A stretch of DNA of 64,000 nucleotides from Cylicocyclus nassatus (taxonomy: Eukaryota; Nematoda; Chromadorea; Rhabditida; Strongylidae), in contig CATQJL010000316.1 in NCBI GenBank assembly GCA_958299035.1, forward strand, positions 11,750,347 through 11,814,346, in the 5' to 3' direction. Below, one piece after another: positions 12,205 through 22,539 of this stretch. A model generated the notes under the pieces. That model was not told the DNA's origin. It saw only the letters and a program-made list of their open reading frames with translations, and did not search any database. Position 1 is the first letter of the stretch, and each line of letters begins with the position of its first letter. Made by a program: the position numbers and the translations under genes.

Positions 12205-13165
12205 TTTGGTTACGGAGACACGTTGCTTCAAACTAGATATCATTTCTGAGCACTATCAGAATTTCTATGAACTTCATGTAGAATCTAATTTAGGCGGATG
12301 CTTTGTGACCCGTATGGTGACCCATGTTGCATAGATGAAAGAAACAGAAGATACAAGTTATGTGAAATAGAAAAAAAATTATGGGACACACTAATATTTT
12401 TTTAAATTACCGGTTTCATGTATCAGTTGTTTCGCTTGACTTCTAGTTTAATTGAAGTTAGAAGTTAGCCATTACTTTTCAATAGCATCTTGATAGTTTT
12501 TATTTCTCGCGGGGCGGAAAAGAAAAGGAGAGAAAGAGATTACCCATTGCTTTAGTGGTTTTTAGGAAGCTCGCCGAAATTCTGATAGCAATAAATGCTA
12601 AACATCTTTTTACCGCAAAATCTTTCACCAATTATCTTTCGAACTAGTGATTGCTTATTTCTGTTGAAACTTATGATTTTGGAAGAGACGGTACAAAACT
12701 GAAAATCTTTTTGGCATTCTCTTCGTGTAGCTATTCAAAAGAGCTCAGTCTGCATTGCGCTCATAATAGATTGAAGTTCATGTTAGATTGCTTTTCATTG
12801 CAACAATATGGCCTTACCAAACTATTTGAGACCTAGACTTGATTTCTGTTTTTGGAAAAATTAGAACGAAGTAAGTGCAGTGCATCGTTTGTATGAAATG
12901 TTTCGGTGCTTGAATTTACTTTCGTAAGGCTACCGTACAGCTGAAAACAAAGAAAGGCATGCTAGTTTGTTTGGCGCAGAATACTTTAAAGACGACGTTT
13001 GTGCTCAATGTAAAGAGCTGAGCATTGCTAAACTTAAGCTAGAAAAACGCAGATTCATCACCATGAAGACAATGCACCTAATTCTTCTGCTTTCGAAAGG
13101 AGTGCACTTAATTCTTTATACTTCAGAATGGGTCGAAGTCCACATCAATAAAATCTAAATCCTCA
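12205..13165 (+). repeat. Dispersed repeat family R1, copy 2
   Basis: Same order of blocks as the R1 copy at 1.7-4.3 kb, but lacking the internal tandem duplication. Its right part holds the intact site (CAAAGAAAGGCATGCTAGTTTG, about 12948-12970). In the inverted R1 copy at 26.7 kb this site is interrupted by a 150-bp TIR element. Confidence 0.6.
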
Positions 13166-13220
13166 AGAGCTTGCCAAGTGGGAAGCGAAGTTTCTCACCC
13201 GAGCCATATTCTCGCACCTA

Positions 13221-14215
13221 AGTGGCCAGCCAGGCACAATCGGACTCGCTATAATTACGAGCTCCTCAGGATACCAAGACATTGCAAGCCCCGTCCCCTT
13301 ATCCAGTGTCGCTTTGGATGCTGAAACTGGGATTTCAAAAAAAGTTTCAAAATCGAATTCACTAGCGAAATTGCTTTAATAAAGACCAAGTTATGGATTT
13401 AGGGGTTTCCAAGGTTGCTCTTTTTGGTAGTAAAAACTGTTTTTGTAAAGTCAAGGTTCAACACCGGTAATGCCGATACGAGATCTAAATTCGGATTTGA
13501 AATCAAATTTACGGGTTTTCGAGAGCTTTTTTGGAAACGATGTTTGTTTTGTGCGACATCAATAGCAAATTGATTTTTTAAATATTTTTAAAGACAAAAA
13601 ATGTTTGTCTCACAAAAACCGGATATGTTCCTAGAAATGAAATGCTAAATGCAGAGCTTTAAGAGCTTTAAGAGTACGTCAAGTTACAGCACTGAGACCT
13701 AATTGTGCATTTCTTGAATCCCAATGCCAAAAAAATCATAGCAGACCTGAAATGTTTGAATGGTGTCGAATAATTGAGAAAAACATCTCCATTATTTTGG
13801 GAACAACCAAATACAAATTTATGCTACAGATACAGGTTTTCAAAAGTTAATTTGTGGTTTTTCGAAAACCCGTAAACCTGAATGTTGGTCTTGTTTTGAA
13901 GGAATTTCGAATGAATCCAAGGTTTATTTTTGTCCATTTTGAATCCAAATTCGATCTCGGTTGGGTCTTGATCAACGCTGAACCTTGACTTTGCAACAAA
14001 CAAATCTCACTAATGAAAAGGGCAACCTCGAAAACCTTTGTATCCTAAATTTGTCGTGACTAAAGCGATTTCGCTGTTGGACTTCAATTTTCTTTCTTTA
14101 AAATCCCGGTTTCAGCATTCAAAGCGACACTGGATAAAAAAGCGAGACTTGCAATGTCTTGGCACTCTAAGGAGCTCGTGATTATTGGGAATCCGAATGT
14201 ACCTGGCAGGCCACT
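13221..14215. mobile_element. Palindromic element, arms about 480 bp
   Basis: The ends are AGTGGCC...GGCCACT. Proceeding inward, the left block ACGAGCTCCTCAGGATACCAAGACATTGCAAG is matched in reverse by the right block beginning CTTGCAATGTCTTGGC. CCAGTGTCGCTTTGGATGCTGAAAC and AAAGTCAAGGTTCA are also matched in reverse. The centre (about 13560-13870) is AT-rich. There is no coding capacity. The arms have diverged to roughly 80-85 percent, so it is an older insertion. The family is not recognised. Confidence 0.75.
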
Positions 14216-14770
14216 CTTGACAGAATGTTACATCTTTATAAGAAAAAGCAGCTGAAGAAAAGCCCTTTCAAAAAGAGACATAAACCTTTAACTAGCTCGA
14301 AAACTAATTCCGAATACCCTTACCAGCTGCGGCGCACTATTTTAAAGCGAGTTGTAAACGTTTCTCAGTGCGAAATCGGCATATACTTAACATGGGAATA
14401 CCAATAAACCGTTTACCACTAGAATCGTATTGATAAGCTGATTCCATACTTTTCGCATGTGCATCGGGGCTCTCCGAAAATGTCTAAACGTTCAAACTTG
14501 GCCAACATTTTTCACACACTTTCAAGAATGGCTTGTCCAAAATTTTATTTGTCTTTCCAATAAAAGTGAGCATTCCTTTAAATCAAATATTACACTCATT
14601 TCATGCTAATTATGTACTCCCAAACTGATAAGCATATAAGCGCTAAAATCCCATTGACTTCACGCTTCTAACCGCTGAGTTTAACCCAAAAGTTTTCTTT
14701 CCAAAGAGCTAGATTTGGAAAGAGCTCATCGAAACGCATCTAATGACGTGCGTTTTCAGAGCCACCCTAG

Positions 14771-15144
14771 AGGCAGCGTCCAGACAAAGCTGGACCTATG
14801 GGGCCCTCACGTGAAAAGTAATCTTGAGGCCCTAAATAAGACTCTGCCCAAGCGGCAGCTCAGATAGTGCTCTCACGGCTAAGGATATTGGGCTTTAAAC
14901 TGTGCCCCGTGACCGTATTCACATGGATTCGTGGCGCTTTCGCGCTAGTATCCACGCGAAACTGATGTTTGAGCCATCCATCCATGCGAATACGGACACG
15001 GGGCACAGTTGGAGCCCAATATCTTAGCCGTGAGTGAACTGCCGCTTGGGCATCTGAACTGCCTCTTGGGCAGACTCCTATTTAGGACCTCAAGATTGCT
15101 TTCCATGTGAGAGCCCCACAGATCCAGATTTGCCGACGCTGCCT
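14771..15144. mobile_element. Palindromic MITE with TTAA on the right flank
   Basis: Nearly the whole element is an inverted repeat. The left end is AGGCAGCGTCC and the right end in reverse complement is AGGCAGCGTCG. Inner matched blocks include CTCACGGCTAAGGATATTGGG, TGTGCCCCGTGACCG and the Gly/Cys-rich core. The right flank is TTAA (15145-15148); the left flank CTAG is presumably a mutated TTAA. It belongs to the same family as 1328-1647. A 70-codon minus-strand frame through it is incidental. Confidence 0.75.
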
Positions 15145-15371
15145 TTAAGGGCCGCATGCATCAACATCCTGTTTACCTATCCATAAGTATTCCTATCATT
15201 CTCTACAATAAACATAACGAACAGAAGCGAGAAGCTGTAAAACCCGCATATTCCAGTTACGTATGATTCACTTGTGATCCGCGGCGGCCGACCTCTTTTC
15301 TTCAAAATCATTTCCTTTCTTCAAACTCGATGAAAACGTGTCAAAGTCCGACTGTTTATCTAACACAATGC

Positions 15372-15829
15372 TAACAAGGGAATGGTCAGAAGTCGAAGTG
15401 GCCAAACGAAACAAGCTGTTTATCATTCGATGCAGTATAAAACGCTGACTTCGAATCTCTCTTCCTTACCTGCTTCACGCTTCTGTGGACGAAGCTACAA
15501 GCGGTTTTATTGTGAAAAAATCAGACATAAAAACAGCGAAATTGAGCACATTGTTGCACTTTTGGCTCGGCTTTTGGCTTTCAAAATTTTGAGTAAGCTA
15601 GCTGCATGTTTTGGCCCAGCATTAAGGCGAACGAGGCTCTGTACGGCTAAATTTTCAATTTCACGCATAATTTCTAAGCAAAATAATGGTCTTTAACGGC
15701 TTATAACTTCGTCCAAAAAAGCGATAAGCAGATAAAGAAGGCAGATTTAGAGTCAGCGCTTCATACTGCATCTAAAGGTACCCAGCTTGTCTAGAATGGC
15801 CACTTCGATTTCTGACCATTCCCTTGTAA
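15372..15829. mobile_element. TIR element with ACAAGGGAA ends
   Basis: TIRs of about 110 bp: the left begins TAACAAGGGAATGGTCAGA and the right is its reverse complement TTACAAGGGAATGGTCAGA. Both continue through GTCGAAGTGGCC, GATGCAGTAT and GCGCTGAC-like blocks. The 104-codon frame at 15382-15696 inside it has no recognisable domain and starts within the TIR, so it is not called a gene. The element at 42209-43001 has the same terminal bases and probably belongs to the same superfamily. Confidence 0.7.
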
Positions 15830-16874
15830 GCAATTCCTGACAAGAACAAACGATATGTCGAGGTCATGAAAATTGGGATGAATTACAAGTCGAAAGTTAG
15901 GGTTTATTGAAAAATTCGTTTCAGAAACTCATTTGTTCTTATCGGCAGCATCGTCAGCACTATAGGGCTAGATAATCTGTACAGCCTTGATCGATTTCGT
16001 TAACGAAAGAAGAGAAATGACTCTGAAGAAGTGGGCGCTGGAGATCATCAGGGGTATATACAAGGTGGAATATACGGCTCGTGCAGATTCTTTCTCCCTA
16101 TTCATATGTTATTAGTGAAAGAGTAGCAGGAGTAGTTACGGATGGATAGAAAGCGTAAAACCCGGATGTCTAGAGTTTCAGAATTTGAAGCTTTCTTCTA
16201 AGCTGCGACCCCCTCCGTAGTCTTAATGCATGCGGCACTAAGTTGGTACTGTTCAATGGCAGTGTCCCCCCCCCTCCCAAAACGGAAATCCTGGATACGC
16301 CACCGAGGATAAGGGATATAGATGGAGGAATTAAAGCATGCGCACAGGTAAAACGTGATCCAGCTCCGTAGCATCAAATAATTATTTCGAAAAACTGTTC
16401 AGTAAAACATGTCTGCTCTGCACTGACATGCCCACAGAAAAAAAACTAAAAATGACAAAATTGACATAAAACTTTGCGTAACGTACCTCAGCAAGCGGAT
16501 ACAGAAGACTGAAACTGTCAAAAGACTCCTTTCAGCGAGCTGAACATGAGTCTGCCTTTGTCTCTAATTGAGATTCGTCTGCTTGAGAAGTCATTTGCAA
16601 GAGAAGTCATAACAAGAAGGTAGAAAAAGATTAGAGCAAAGATATGCTCCAAATTCTACTGAATCATCCCTTACCAGTGCATAGCTTTACTGCGATGGAT
16701 GATTAGCCATTAGTTTTTAAACTCAAGATTACGCATCAATTTGTCAGCAAAAAAAAACAGCTTTACCATGCCAGGCTGAGTCAGCAACTCAGCAATGACT
16801 ATTTTCATTTAGACAAAGAAAATCTTTGCATTTTAGAATTTGTAGCCGAGGCAAGAAGAGATAGGGAAATAAAA

Positions 16875-17801
16875 TTAAGTTATCTCATAAGTTTTCTTGA
16901 ATTTGATTTTGAACTCAATGAATTTTACACTTCTCAATTCTAGTTAAGAAGCAGGTGCATTATCTAGAGCAGAGCATGCTCTATAAGATGGCCGTAAGCG
17001 TATGCCCCAGCTTTAGTACACCCCAAGCTAGGAGCCAAAATCTAAAAAGGCTGGATGCTCAAAAATTGAAAAAAATTTGTATCCTTACTCAAAAGGATTC
17101 AATAGGTTTTCCCACTAGCTTAAACATATACATTCCACATCAGGCTCTCAAATATGCCTTTGCTGCATTTTTTTCTTGTGCTAAAAATTGAAAAAAACGA
17201 AAGTTTTCATGCTTTTGAAAAAGCGATGCTGCGCTGATTCCACATAAGCGCATGTATACTACAAGCCTTTAGAAGTATAGCCGCAAACTTTCAGCTTTCT
17301 ACAAGCTCTGGTTTCCGAGAAAAATTAATTTTAACATCAAAGACCCAGCAACAAAAGCTAAATTCAATTTTTCTCGAAAACTAGGGTTTACGGGAAGCTC
17401 AAATTCCACGCTTGTACTCCCAAAGGCTTGTAGTATGTGTTTATTTATTTGAGAACAGCACAGTATCGCTTTTTCAAGGCATGAGTAATTTCGTTTTTTT
17501 AGCTTTCAGCTCAAAAAAATGCAGCAAATTCACGTATGAAGGTCTAATGTCAAGTGTGTATGCATGAATTATTGAGGAAGTCCTGTAAGTTCCTTTTGAA
17601 CATAGACAGAATTTTTCTAATTTTTGAACATCCAGAAATTTTTAGATTTTGCCTTCTAGCACAAGGTGTAACAAAGTTGGTGCATACGCTTACATACCAT
17701 CTTATAAAGCTTGAAAATCGAATGGTACCTTTTTTTTAGAACTGAGGAGCATATTTATTGCAGTTAGAAATCGAAATTGAAAAACTTATGAGACAACCTA
17801 A
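16875..17801. mobile_element. Diverged mariner-TIR palindrome
   Basis: The outer ends are TTAAGTTATCTCATAAG and, in reverse complement, TTAGGTTGTCTCATAAG, the style of mariner terminal repeats. The body is a decayed palindrome. TTTTCATGC..TTTGAAAAAGCGATGCTG on the left is mirrored by CAGTATCGCTTTTTCAAGGCATGA on the right, and CATGTATACTACAAGCCTTT is mirrored near 17425-17445. It shares its plan with the younger copy at 44836-45771. It is non-coding and inserted in copy A of the segmental duplication only. Confidence 0.7.
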
Positions 17802-18069
17802 TCATTGCATACATGGGTTAGTACTCTTACTTTTTTCAGCGCAATTGGCCACCAAAGCATATCGTAATAACCATGCAAGTCACTATTATTGCTACTTTTC
17901 TTACTTCGAGCGCCTCAGCTGACTAGCATGTAGAAATCATAGAAATTAGACTAGCGTTTGACTAACTGTAAGAAAGTAAAGGATAACGCAGCTCCGACTC
18001 TGTTCATTTTGGCTCAGTCAAGAAAAATCGTGCCGAGCTAAGGATTTCATTAGTTTAGAAGTCCGGACT

Positions 18070-18071
<2 letters not shown>

Positions 18072-18115
<44 letters not shown>
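18072..18115 (+). repeat. (GA)n microsatellite
   Basis: About 22 uninterrupted GA units. In copy B of the duplication the same place (36468-36476) has only a short AGAGAGAG, so the tract expanded in A or shrank in B. The leucine-serine tail of the minus-strand frame here is an artefact of this tract. Confidence 0.9.
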
Positions 18116-18116
<1 letters not shown>

Positions 18117-18359
18117 AGAACAAATGAAAGTGCGCTTGATTTGAAAAACGTCGAAACCGACCGCAGTGGCACATTGTCTTTGCACATAATTGGCTTGTAG
18201 ATGCTGAGTTTTTTTTTCGAAAGCATCTACAAAGTTTATTGAAAGTTCACAAAGAAGCACTGTTGTAATAGTCGAAGTGTCCTCAGTCCAAAAGTCAATC
18301 GAAAACAATAAATTTAGTACGATACAGCCAGGCAATTCACTCAAGCGTTCATCAAATTG

Positions 18360-18367
18360 TATAAAAG
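18360..18367 (+). promoter_or_regulatory. TATA box of the secreted-protein gene
   Basis: TATAAAAG lies 39 bases upstream of the ATG at 18399. It is conserved in copy B (36722-36729) at nearly the same distance (38 bases), inside a well-conserved block of about 60 bases. That places transcription start only a few bases before the ATG. Confidence 0.7.
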
Positions 18368-18398
18368 GCTTGTGAGTACACGAGCAGCAGACAAACCA

Positions 18399-20630
18399 AT
18401 GCGCTTCTACATTCTCTTACTTCTTGTAAGTCCGAAGAATTTGATTTTCACGCTTTGAGATATGCATTTTTGGTCAGATTTAGATAGCGACGGTGCTGTC
18501 GCGAGACGGTAAAACGCGTCAACGACTATGCAAAAAGGCAGACAAGTACGAGGAAGAGTATAAAGACCATCGATGTTTCAAAGAACAGGGCAATCTCACA
18601 AGATCAGAATCATATGACGTATTACTCAAACAATATTTCACGGAATTCATGGGATATAGAATGGTTGGTCTGATGTACTGCAATGCTATAACTTAAGTTT
18701 ACACAAGAAAGCATAAATTGACCTAATTTGGTGCCATTCTATTCCGAAAAACAAAAACGCGATGAAATCATTGAACGACTGGCGTTTTCATTCGATTTTT
18801 ACTAATAAGCAAGCAGGAGTAGAAATGGAATCCATGTAAAGCTAGTATCACGGAGCTTTCATCTTTCAGTTTTCAGTTTTGAAACCGGAAACTTGCTGAG
18901 AATCAAATCAAACCAAACCTTTAGACTCTGTCGCCTCCGTTAACACGTATCTCCTGCGCTAGGATGAAGAATCAGGATCAAAAATTGCGCATAACGGACG
19001 CTTGTGGATTTAGAACTTTTCCTTTTGAGGTGAAAGGGTAAGTTCTCAGAAAAAAACCGCTTCAGTGATGTTGTGCAATTATACAGAGCGTACGGTCCCA
19101 TCTTATTGACGCAGTCTGTAGTTATCAAGACTGTGTTGCAGCAGTTTGCCAAAAAGGTAAGTAGAAAGCACTTCTGATAACTTTCTTACAACTTTGCAAA
19201 GGCTACTGCATGACGAAGGGCAGAAGCATTAGTAGTTGACGCACAATGTGGCGTGCGCGTAATTTGACCATTGTAAATCCTGCGCCACATATCTCTGCGG
19301 TTAATAAAGCAGCGTTTGCGCTCAAAGATATTGCGCCTTCGCCATGCAGCAGCCTAAACCCTTCCGTTTCAGTCAGCACCTTTTGTGCATAAGTTAAAGC
19401 TTGATTGTGTACCCTCTGATTCAACAGGATTGGCGGCTGGTGGGCGGGGCTCGTGTCTCGCGGCCGCCGCACCGGCCTCTGCACCTCTTTCGCGAACGTG
19501 CTCTCTAGTGGCTAAAGCTCCGCCTCCCCCATGCTCGCGGTGAGAAAGCAATTAGAGAGAACGCTCACGAAAGAAGTGCAGGCGCTAAGCAGCACCGCCC
19601 TCCAGCAGCCAATCCTTTGAGTCAGAGGGTGTGAATAATTCATCAACCTCATGCACTATATGACGCACGGCTGAAACGCTGCTCGTCTCCACAGCCAGCC
19701 ATAAACAATCTCAAAGCACCGTCCACACAGATTCTCGCTTCCACGTTTTGATCCTTCCGGGGCCTTCTCATGTCTCTGATTGCGAAAATGAAGTCGAGAA
19801 TTCGCAAAAACCCCAAAATCCCCCTTTCTGAGAATCCGCAAGCCGGCTTGTCGGAGCAGTGATTGGATGGGCGCGGGGGGATAGGCGAGCATTACAGGAA
19901 GGGGAGGGGGGTCCTACTATCGCAAGTTGCCAAGAGCTCAAGACCTCCAACTTAGGGTGGAGGGTGCCTTTCTTGCGTGCGTTCGGATTATCTATACGTG
20001 CACGCTCAATCATTTTGGTGCACGCGCGTCGAAGACAATATTTCGATCTGTTCAAAAGTCTAAGTCACAACTTTTTCGCTAAAATTCAACAGATTCGAAT
20101 GGTGTGATCTAGTGTAATAGACAGGAACAAATTATTCATTTCAGGAAAAAAATGGAAAGATTATAAGTTTTCAACTTGGTTGCCACGCGGAAGGACGCAA
20201 TGTGTTATGTGCCATCAGATTTAGCCCCAATGCGAAAGAAAAGAATGGAAAGTTTCATCAGAAAGCTCAGAGAGCCCCCGACTCAAAGACGCAGCCTGGT
20301 GTAGGCCAGGATCCGGCGCCTCCCACTGGAGGAAAATCAGCTCTACCTTCCGGTGCTTGCAAGGAGAGTGAACCACCAGTCAAATGCTTACCTGTCGATT
20401 CGCCCAAGACACAGTTCTCTCCTGACCATTCCGAGGATGGAGAACGACTCCATAGCCAACATCGTTCCCCCGACCTAGGTGCAAGTCCCATCGAGGACAG
20501 AGACGATGGGAGATCTGGCGGTTCCCACGAGAAGACAAGAGACGAACTGAGCTCACTCAGCGGTCCACCCAGGCAGGAAAAACCAGGCGAAGGTCCGCGT
20601 GCCGACGATGAACTAGCAAGCGGACATTGA
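18399..20630 (+). CDS. Spliced gene for a small predicted secreted protein (copy A)
   Basis: I do not recognise the family. Exon 1 (18399-18425) encodes MRFYILLLL and ends at GTAAGT. The acceptor is best placed at TTTAG (18481-18483), because the nearer CAG (18475-18477) would bring in a TAG codon. Exon 2 from 18484 continues IATVLSRDG, so the N-terminus is a clear signal peptide. The following frame is lysine-, glutamate- and cysteine-containing and open to TAA at 18694-18696. A second strongly bounded exon lies at 19087-19156 (TATACAG before, GTAAGT after), with two frames open. A last exon starts at 20145 after TTTCAG. It is open from its first base (EKNGKIISFQLGCHAEG...) to TGA at 20628-20630 and has a long Ser/Pro/Glu/Lys-rich polar tail. 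I could not find the donor joining exon 2 to 19087, so there may be an unseen exon or two separate genes. A polyA signal follows at 20708. Confidence 0.55.
19087..19156 (+). CDS. Internal exon of the secreted-protein locus (copy A)
   Basis: 70 bases bounded by TTATACAG and GTAAGTAG, both conserved in copy B (37654-37661 and 37728). The frame that skips one base is open throughout (AYGPILLTQSVVIKTVLQQF, then AKK) and ends in phase 0, matching the phase of the last exon at 20145. The first frame is also open and would contain three cysteines. Phase agreement with the last exon favours the former. Confidence 0.5.
19200..19354 (+). mobile_element. MITE family 'AGGCTRCTGCATG', copy 1
   Basis: The ends are AGGCTACTGCATGACGAAG and, in reverse complement, AGGCTGCTGCATGGCGAAG. 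Three copies occur in the window (also 26729-26882 inverted and 29219-29380). All share an internal GCGYTYGCRCTCAAAG-ATTGC block beside the right end and a GCGCGCGTA-like core. It is about 155 bp, GC-rich and non-coding. Copy B of the duplication lacks it. Confidence 0.85.
19412..19629. mobile_element. GC-rich palindromic MITE
   Basis: The left end is CCCTCTGATTCAACAGGATTGGC and the right end in reverse complement is CCCTCTGACTCAAAGGATTGGC. TGCACCTCTTTCGCGAACGTGCTCTC is mirrored by GAGAGAACGCTCACGAAAGAAGTGCA further in. Copy B reads through the site without it (about 37815-37840). The frames of 93 and 60 codons on the minus strand here are products of the palindrome. Confidence 0.75.
19715..19969. 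mobile_element. TIR element 'AGGCACCGTCCAC', copy 1
   Basis: The left end is AGCACCGTCCACAC and the right end in reverse complement is AGGCACCCTCCACC. The left interior (TCTCGC..., GCCTTC, GAAAATGAAGTCGAGAATTC, CCCCAAAATCCC) matches about 21778-21900, so the two belong to one family. It is absent from copy B of the duplication (about 37905-37925). Confidence 0.65.
20145..20630 (+). CDS. Last exon of the secreted-protein locus (copy A)
   Basis: It follows a good acceptor (ATTTCAG) and is open for 161 codons from its first base. The first 30 residues contain two cysteines and look folded. The rest is a low-complexity polar tail rich in Ser, Pro, Glu, Lys and Gly, with repeated motifs around GGKSALPSGACKESEPP and GGSHEKTRDELSS. 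There are no membrane segments. In copy B the same exon is shifted out of frame. Confidence 0.5.
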   Translation, partial: EKNGKIISFQLGCHAEGRNVLCAIRFSPNAKEKNGKFHQKAQRAPDSKTQPGVGQDPAPPTGGKSALPSGACKESEPPVKCLPVDSPKTQFSPDHSEDGERLHSQHRSPDLGASPIEDRDDGRSGGSHEKTRDELSSLSGPPRQEKPGEGPRADDELASGH

Positions 20631-20707
20631 TCTTGTGGGAGAATTGAAACTGTTTAAGCATAAGTGTAAAGCGTGGAGACATTATTTCCGCTTAATGCAC
20701 ATTTTGG

Positions 20708-20713
20708 AATAAA
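20708..20713 (+). terminator. Polyadenylation signal AATAAA
   Basis: AATAAA 78 bases after the TGA at 20630. The block AAGCATAAGTSTAAAGCG shortly before it is conserved in copy B (38582-38600), where AATAAATTATC follows directly. Confidence 0.6.
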
Positions 20714-20720
20714 CATTTCC

Positions 20721-21777
20721 AAAAAATATCCAGACAGTCATTAATAATATAGTAAAATGTAGGCTCCAACACACTTGGCACAGGTTGTAAATATCAATAC
20801 TTATCACGCTATATATTGGTCTGCATATGAATAAGCGATGAATACGAGTAACAGCCTAAAAGTAAAAATTTATTTTTCGTTCGCAAAATAGACTTGTAGT
20901 GGACACATGTCAATGAAAGTAGTCTTAGCACAGTCCAAAAGATTTCCCGACAACAGAATTGGCTGTAGGAGAGCCACATTTACCTAGTGTTTTGCCCCTA
21001 TACGCTTCGTTACTCTTCAGATTCCTTGCTTCAACAAAAAGATGAGATAACGACTAGATAAAGCAAAATGTTAAAACCAAGAAAATTCAAATCATATCAA
21101 TTTGTCTTATGTTAGCGAACCTGAATTACGCATATGAGTATGAGCTGGAGCCGATTGGGTAGAGGAACGAACACTTCAGCTAGGCACTGCCTCCGCGGAC
21201 TACTGGTCCTCATACGATGGACAGTAGTACAGCGAAACGACCAGCCTACCGCACAGGCGGTGCCTCATTGAGGTGTTCGTTCCCGCCAAGCGAGCAGATC
21301 CATTTTTGTGCTATCTACTTTGTTCAAGAAGTCGAAAATGATGCTGCTTTAGCACATTAATGCAGCAAAAATCTTGATATCTGAATAAGCAATCCTATTG
21401 AGTCTATCTGTGTGCCTTTCTTCCTCGTTAGAACAGCGATTTTGCATGTCACGCAATGAGAAGTACTGAATTTAGGCAAGATAAATTTATACAAGAAGAT
21501 ATCCAGTGAGTATTCGAGCAGTCGCCAAACTCAAAGATCAGTTTTAACCGCTGGAAAGAGAGGTGTCCAACGTAAAGCAAAATATTGATCTTTGCTCGAA
21601 GATCTACTAACGGGTAAAAACGGCAGCTTTTTTCCCGATGTGTGATTGTTTACGATTGTGTTCTGGCTATGAAGCTACACGACTTTTTGGTGTCTGAGAA
21701 AGACAGTTTTATTTTGCCCGATAAAGTGATTTTGCAACCGTGCATAAACATTCTATCAAAATCTTTTGAAGCTTTAA
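20721..21777. other. Intergenic; one short inverted repeat
   Basis: Nothing coding is supported. The only structure seen is an imperfect inverted repeat at 21160-21286: GAACGAACACTTCAGCTAGG on the left against a reverse-complement block ending at GTTCGTTCCCG on the right, about 45-bp arms. Confidence 0.5.
21160..21286. repeat. Short inverted repeat (possible small MITE)
   Basis: Arms of about 40-45 bp (GGAACGAACACYTCA...GGCACYGCCT) around a core of about 40 bp. A weak resemblance to tRNA A and B boxes in the flank was considered and rejected. Confidence 0.5.
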
Positions 21778-22061
21778 AGGCATCGTCCACCCAAAATCTC
21801 GAATTCAATGTTTTTATCGCCTTCAGGCCTTCTGAAAGCCATGATTCCGAATATGGAGTCGAAAATTCACGAAACTCCCAAAAATCCCTGTTTCGGACCC
21901 TCTGCAACCAGCGCAGGTGAGCGCCTATTTTGCTACTTCCGAAGCGGATTTCTCGCTCCAGAAACAGTCTTTTGCGGCAAAGCTTGGGTGTTTGCCTAGT
22001 GTGGGGGTCCACACTAGTATGTCATCTAATCTCGCAAACCTCCATCTTGTGAACGGTGCTT
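21778..22061. mobile_element. TIR element 'AGGCACCGTCCAC', copy 2
   Basis: The left end AGGCATCGTCCACCC is preceded by TTAA (21774-21777). The right end in reverse complement, AGCACCGTTCAC, is followed by TTGA. The left half matches 19715-19860 block by block. The overlapping frames on both strands are not maintained between copies. Confidence 0.55.
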
Positions 22062-22065
22062 TTGA

Positions 22066-22520
22066 AGGCAGTGTCCGGGCAAAAACTCGATCTCGAGCTT
22101 TTTTGCTTACACGGTCCTATTTGCTACGCTGAATCCAAAAATATACATGGGGAAGAGCGAAAACGTCGAAAAACGGCTCTAACACGGGAGGGAAATTAGC
22201 ATGTGAGTGGGGTCCTCCCCACTTTGAATTCATGCTCCCAGCTTCCAGAGCGATCTTCTCGGTTCCGATTTCAAGTCATGCATTCGCACCTGGCCGGTGG
22301 AGATCTTAGGGCGCTAGAGATATTGGGAAGATCTCTCCAGAAGCTGGGACTGCGAAATTCATAGTGAAGAGGATCCCGCCCACTTTCAAATTCCCTCCCG
22401 TGTTAGAGCCGTTTTTTCGCCGTTTTCGCGCTCTCCGATGTGCATTTTCGGATTCAGCGTAGCAAATAGGCCGGGGTAAGCAAAAAATCTCAAAATCGAG
22501 TTTTTGCCTGGACACTTCCT
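22066..22520. mobile_element. Palindromic TTAA element
   Basis: The left end AGGCAGTGTCCGGGCAAAAACTCG is mirrored at the right by CGAGTTTTTGCCTGGACACTTCCT. Inner mirrored blocks include GCTACGCTGAATCC, AACACGGGAGGGAA and CCCAGCTTC...GAAGCTGGG. TTAA follows the right end (22521-22524) and TTGA precedes the left (22062-22065). The terminal bases match the family at 14771 and 34404. Confidence 0.75.
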
Positions 22521-22539
22521 TTAAGCGCATGAGAAGATA

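Larger units (their letters stand above)
19157..20144 (+). other. Transposon-filled intron (copy A)
   Basis: 988 bp between GTAAGT and TTTCAG. It holds three TIR elements (19200-19354, 19412-19629, 19715-19969) totalling about 628 bp. The remaining 360 bp equals the 359-bp intron of copy B (37728-38086), so B is the empty-site allele for all three insertions. Confidence 0.75.
16325..20720 (+). repeat. Segmental duplication, copy A
   Basis: Collinear with 35670-38700 over several kb, with about 75-85 percent identity judged by eye. Landmarks in order are TTAAAGCATGCGCA (16336; 35690), CATGTCCACAGAAAAAA (16428; 35796), GTCAGCAAAAAAAAACAG (16742; 36070), CAATTCACTCAAGCGTTCATC (18332; 36697), GTGCAATTATACAG (19073; 37648) and GATCTGYTCAARAGTC (20045; 37985). 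Copy A has gained four transposons that B lacks (16875-17801, 19200-19354, 19412-19629, 19715-19969). B has one that A lacks (36935-37150). Confidence 0.8.

Noticed and set aside
18069..18344. 91-codon minus-strand frame ending in Leu-Ser repeats
   Set aside because: The tail is only the (GA)n microsatellite, and the rest overlaps the conserved upstream region of a gene on the other strand.
21135..21285. Possible tRNA or tRNA-derived SINE (weak A-box and B-box look-alikes)
   Set aside because: The B-box is one base short, spacing is wrong and no cloverleaf can be drawn. The simpler reading is an inverted repeat.
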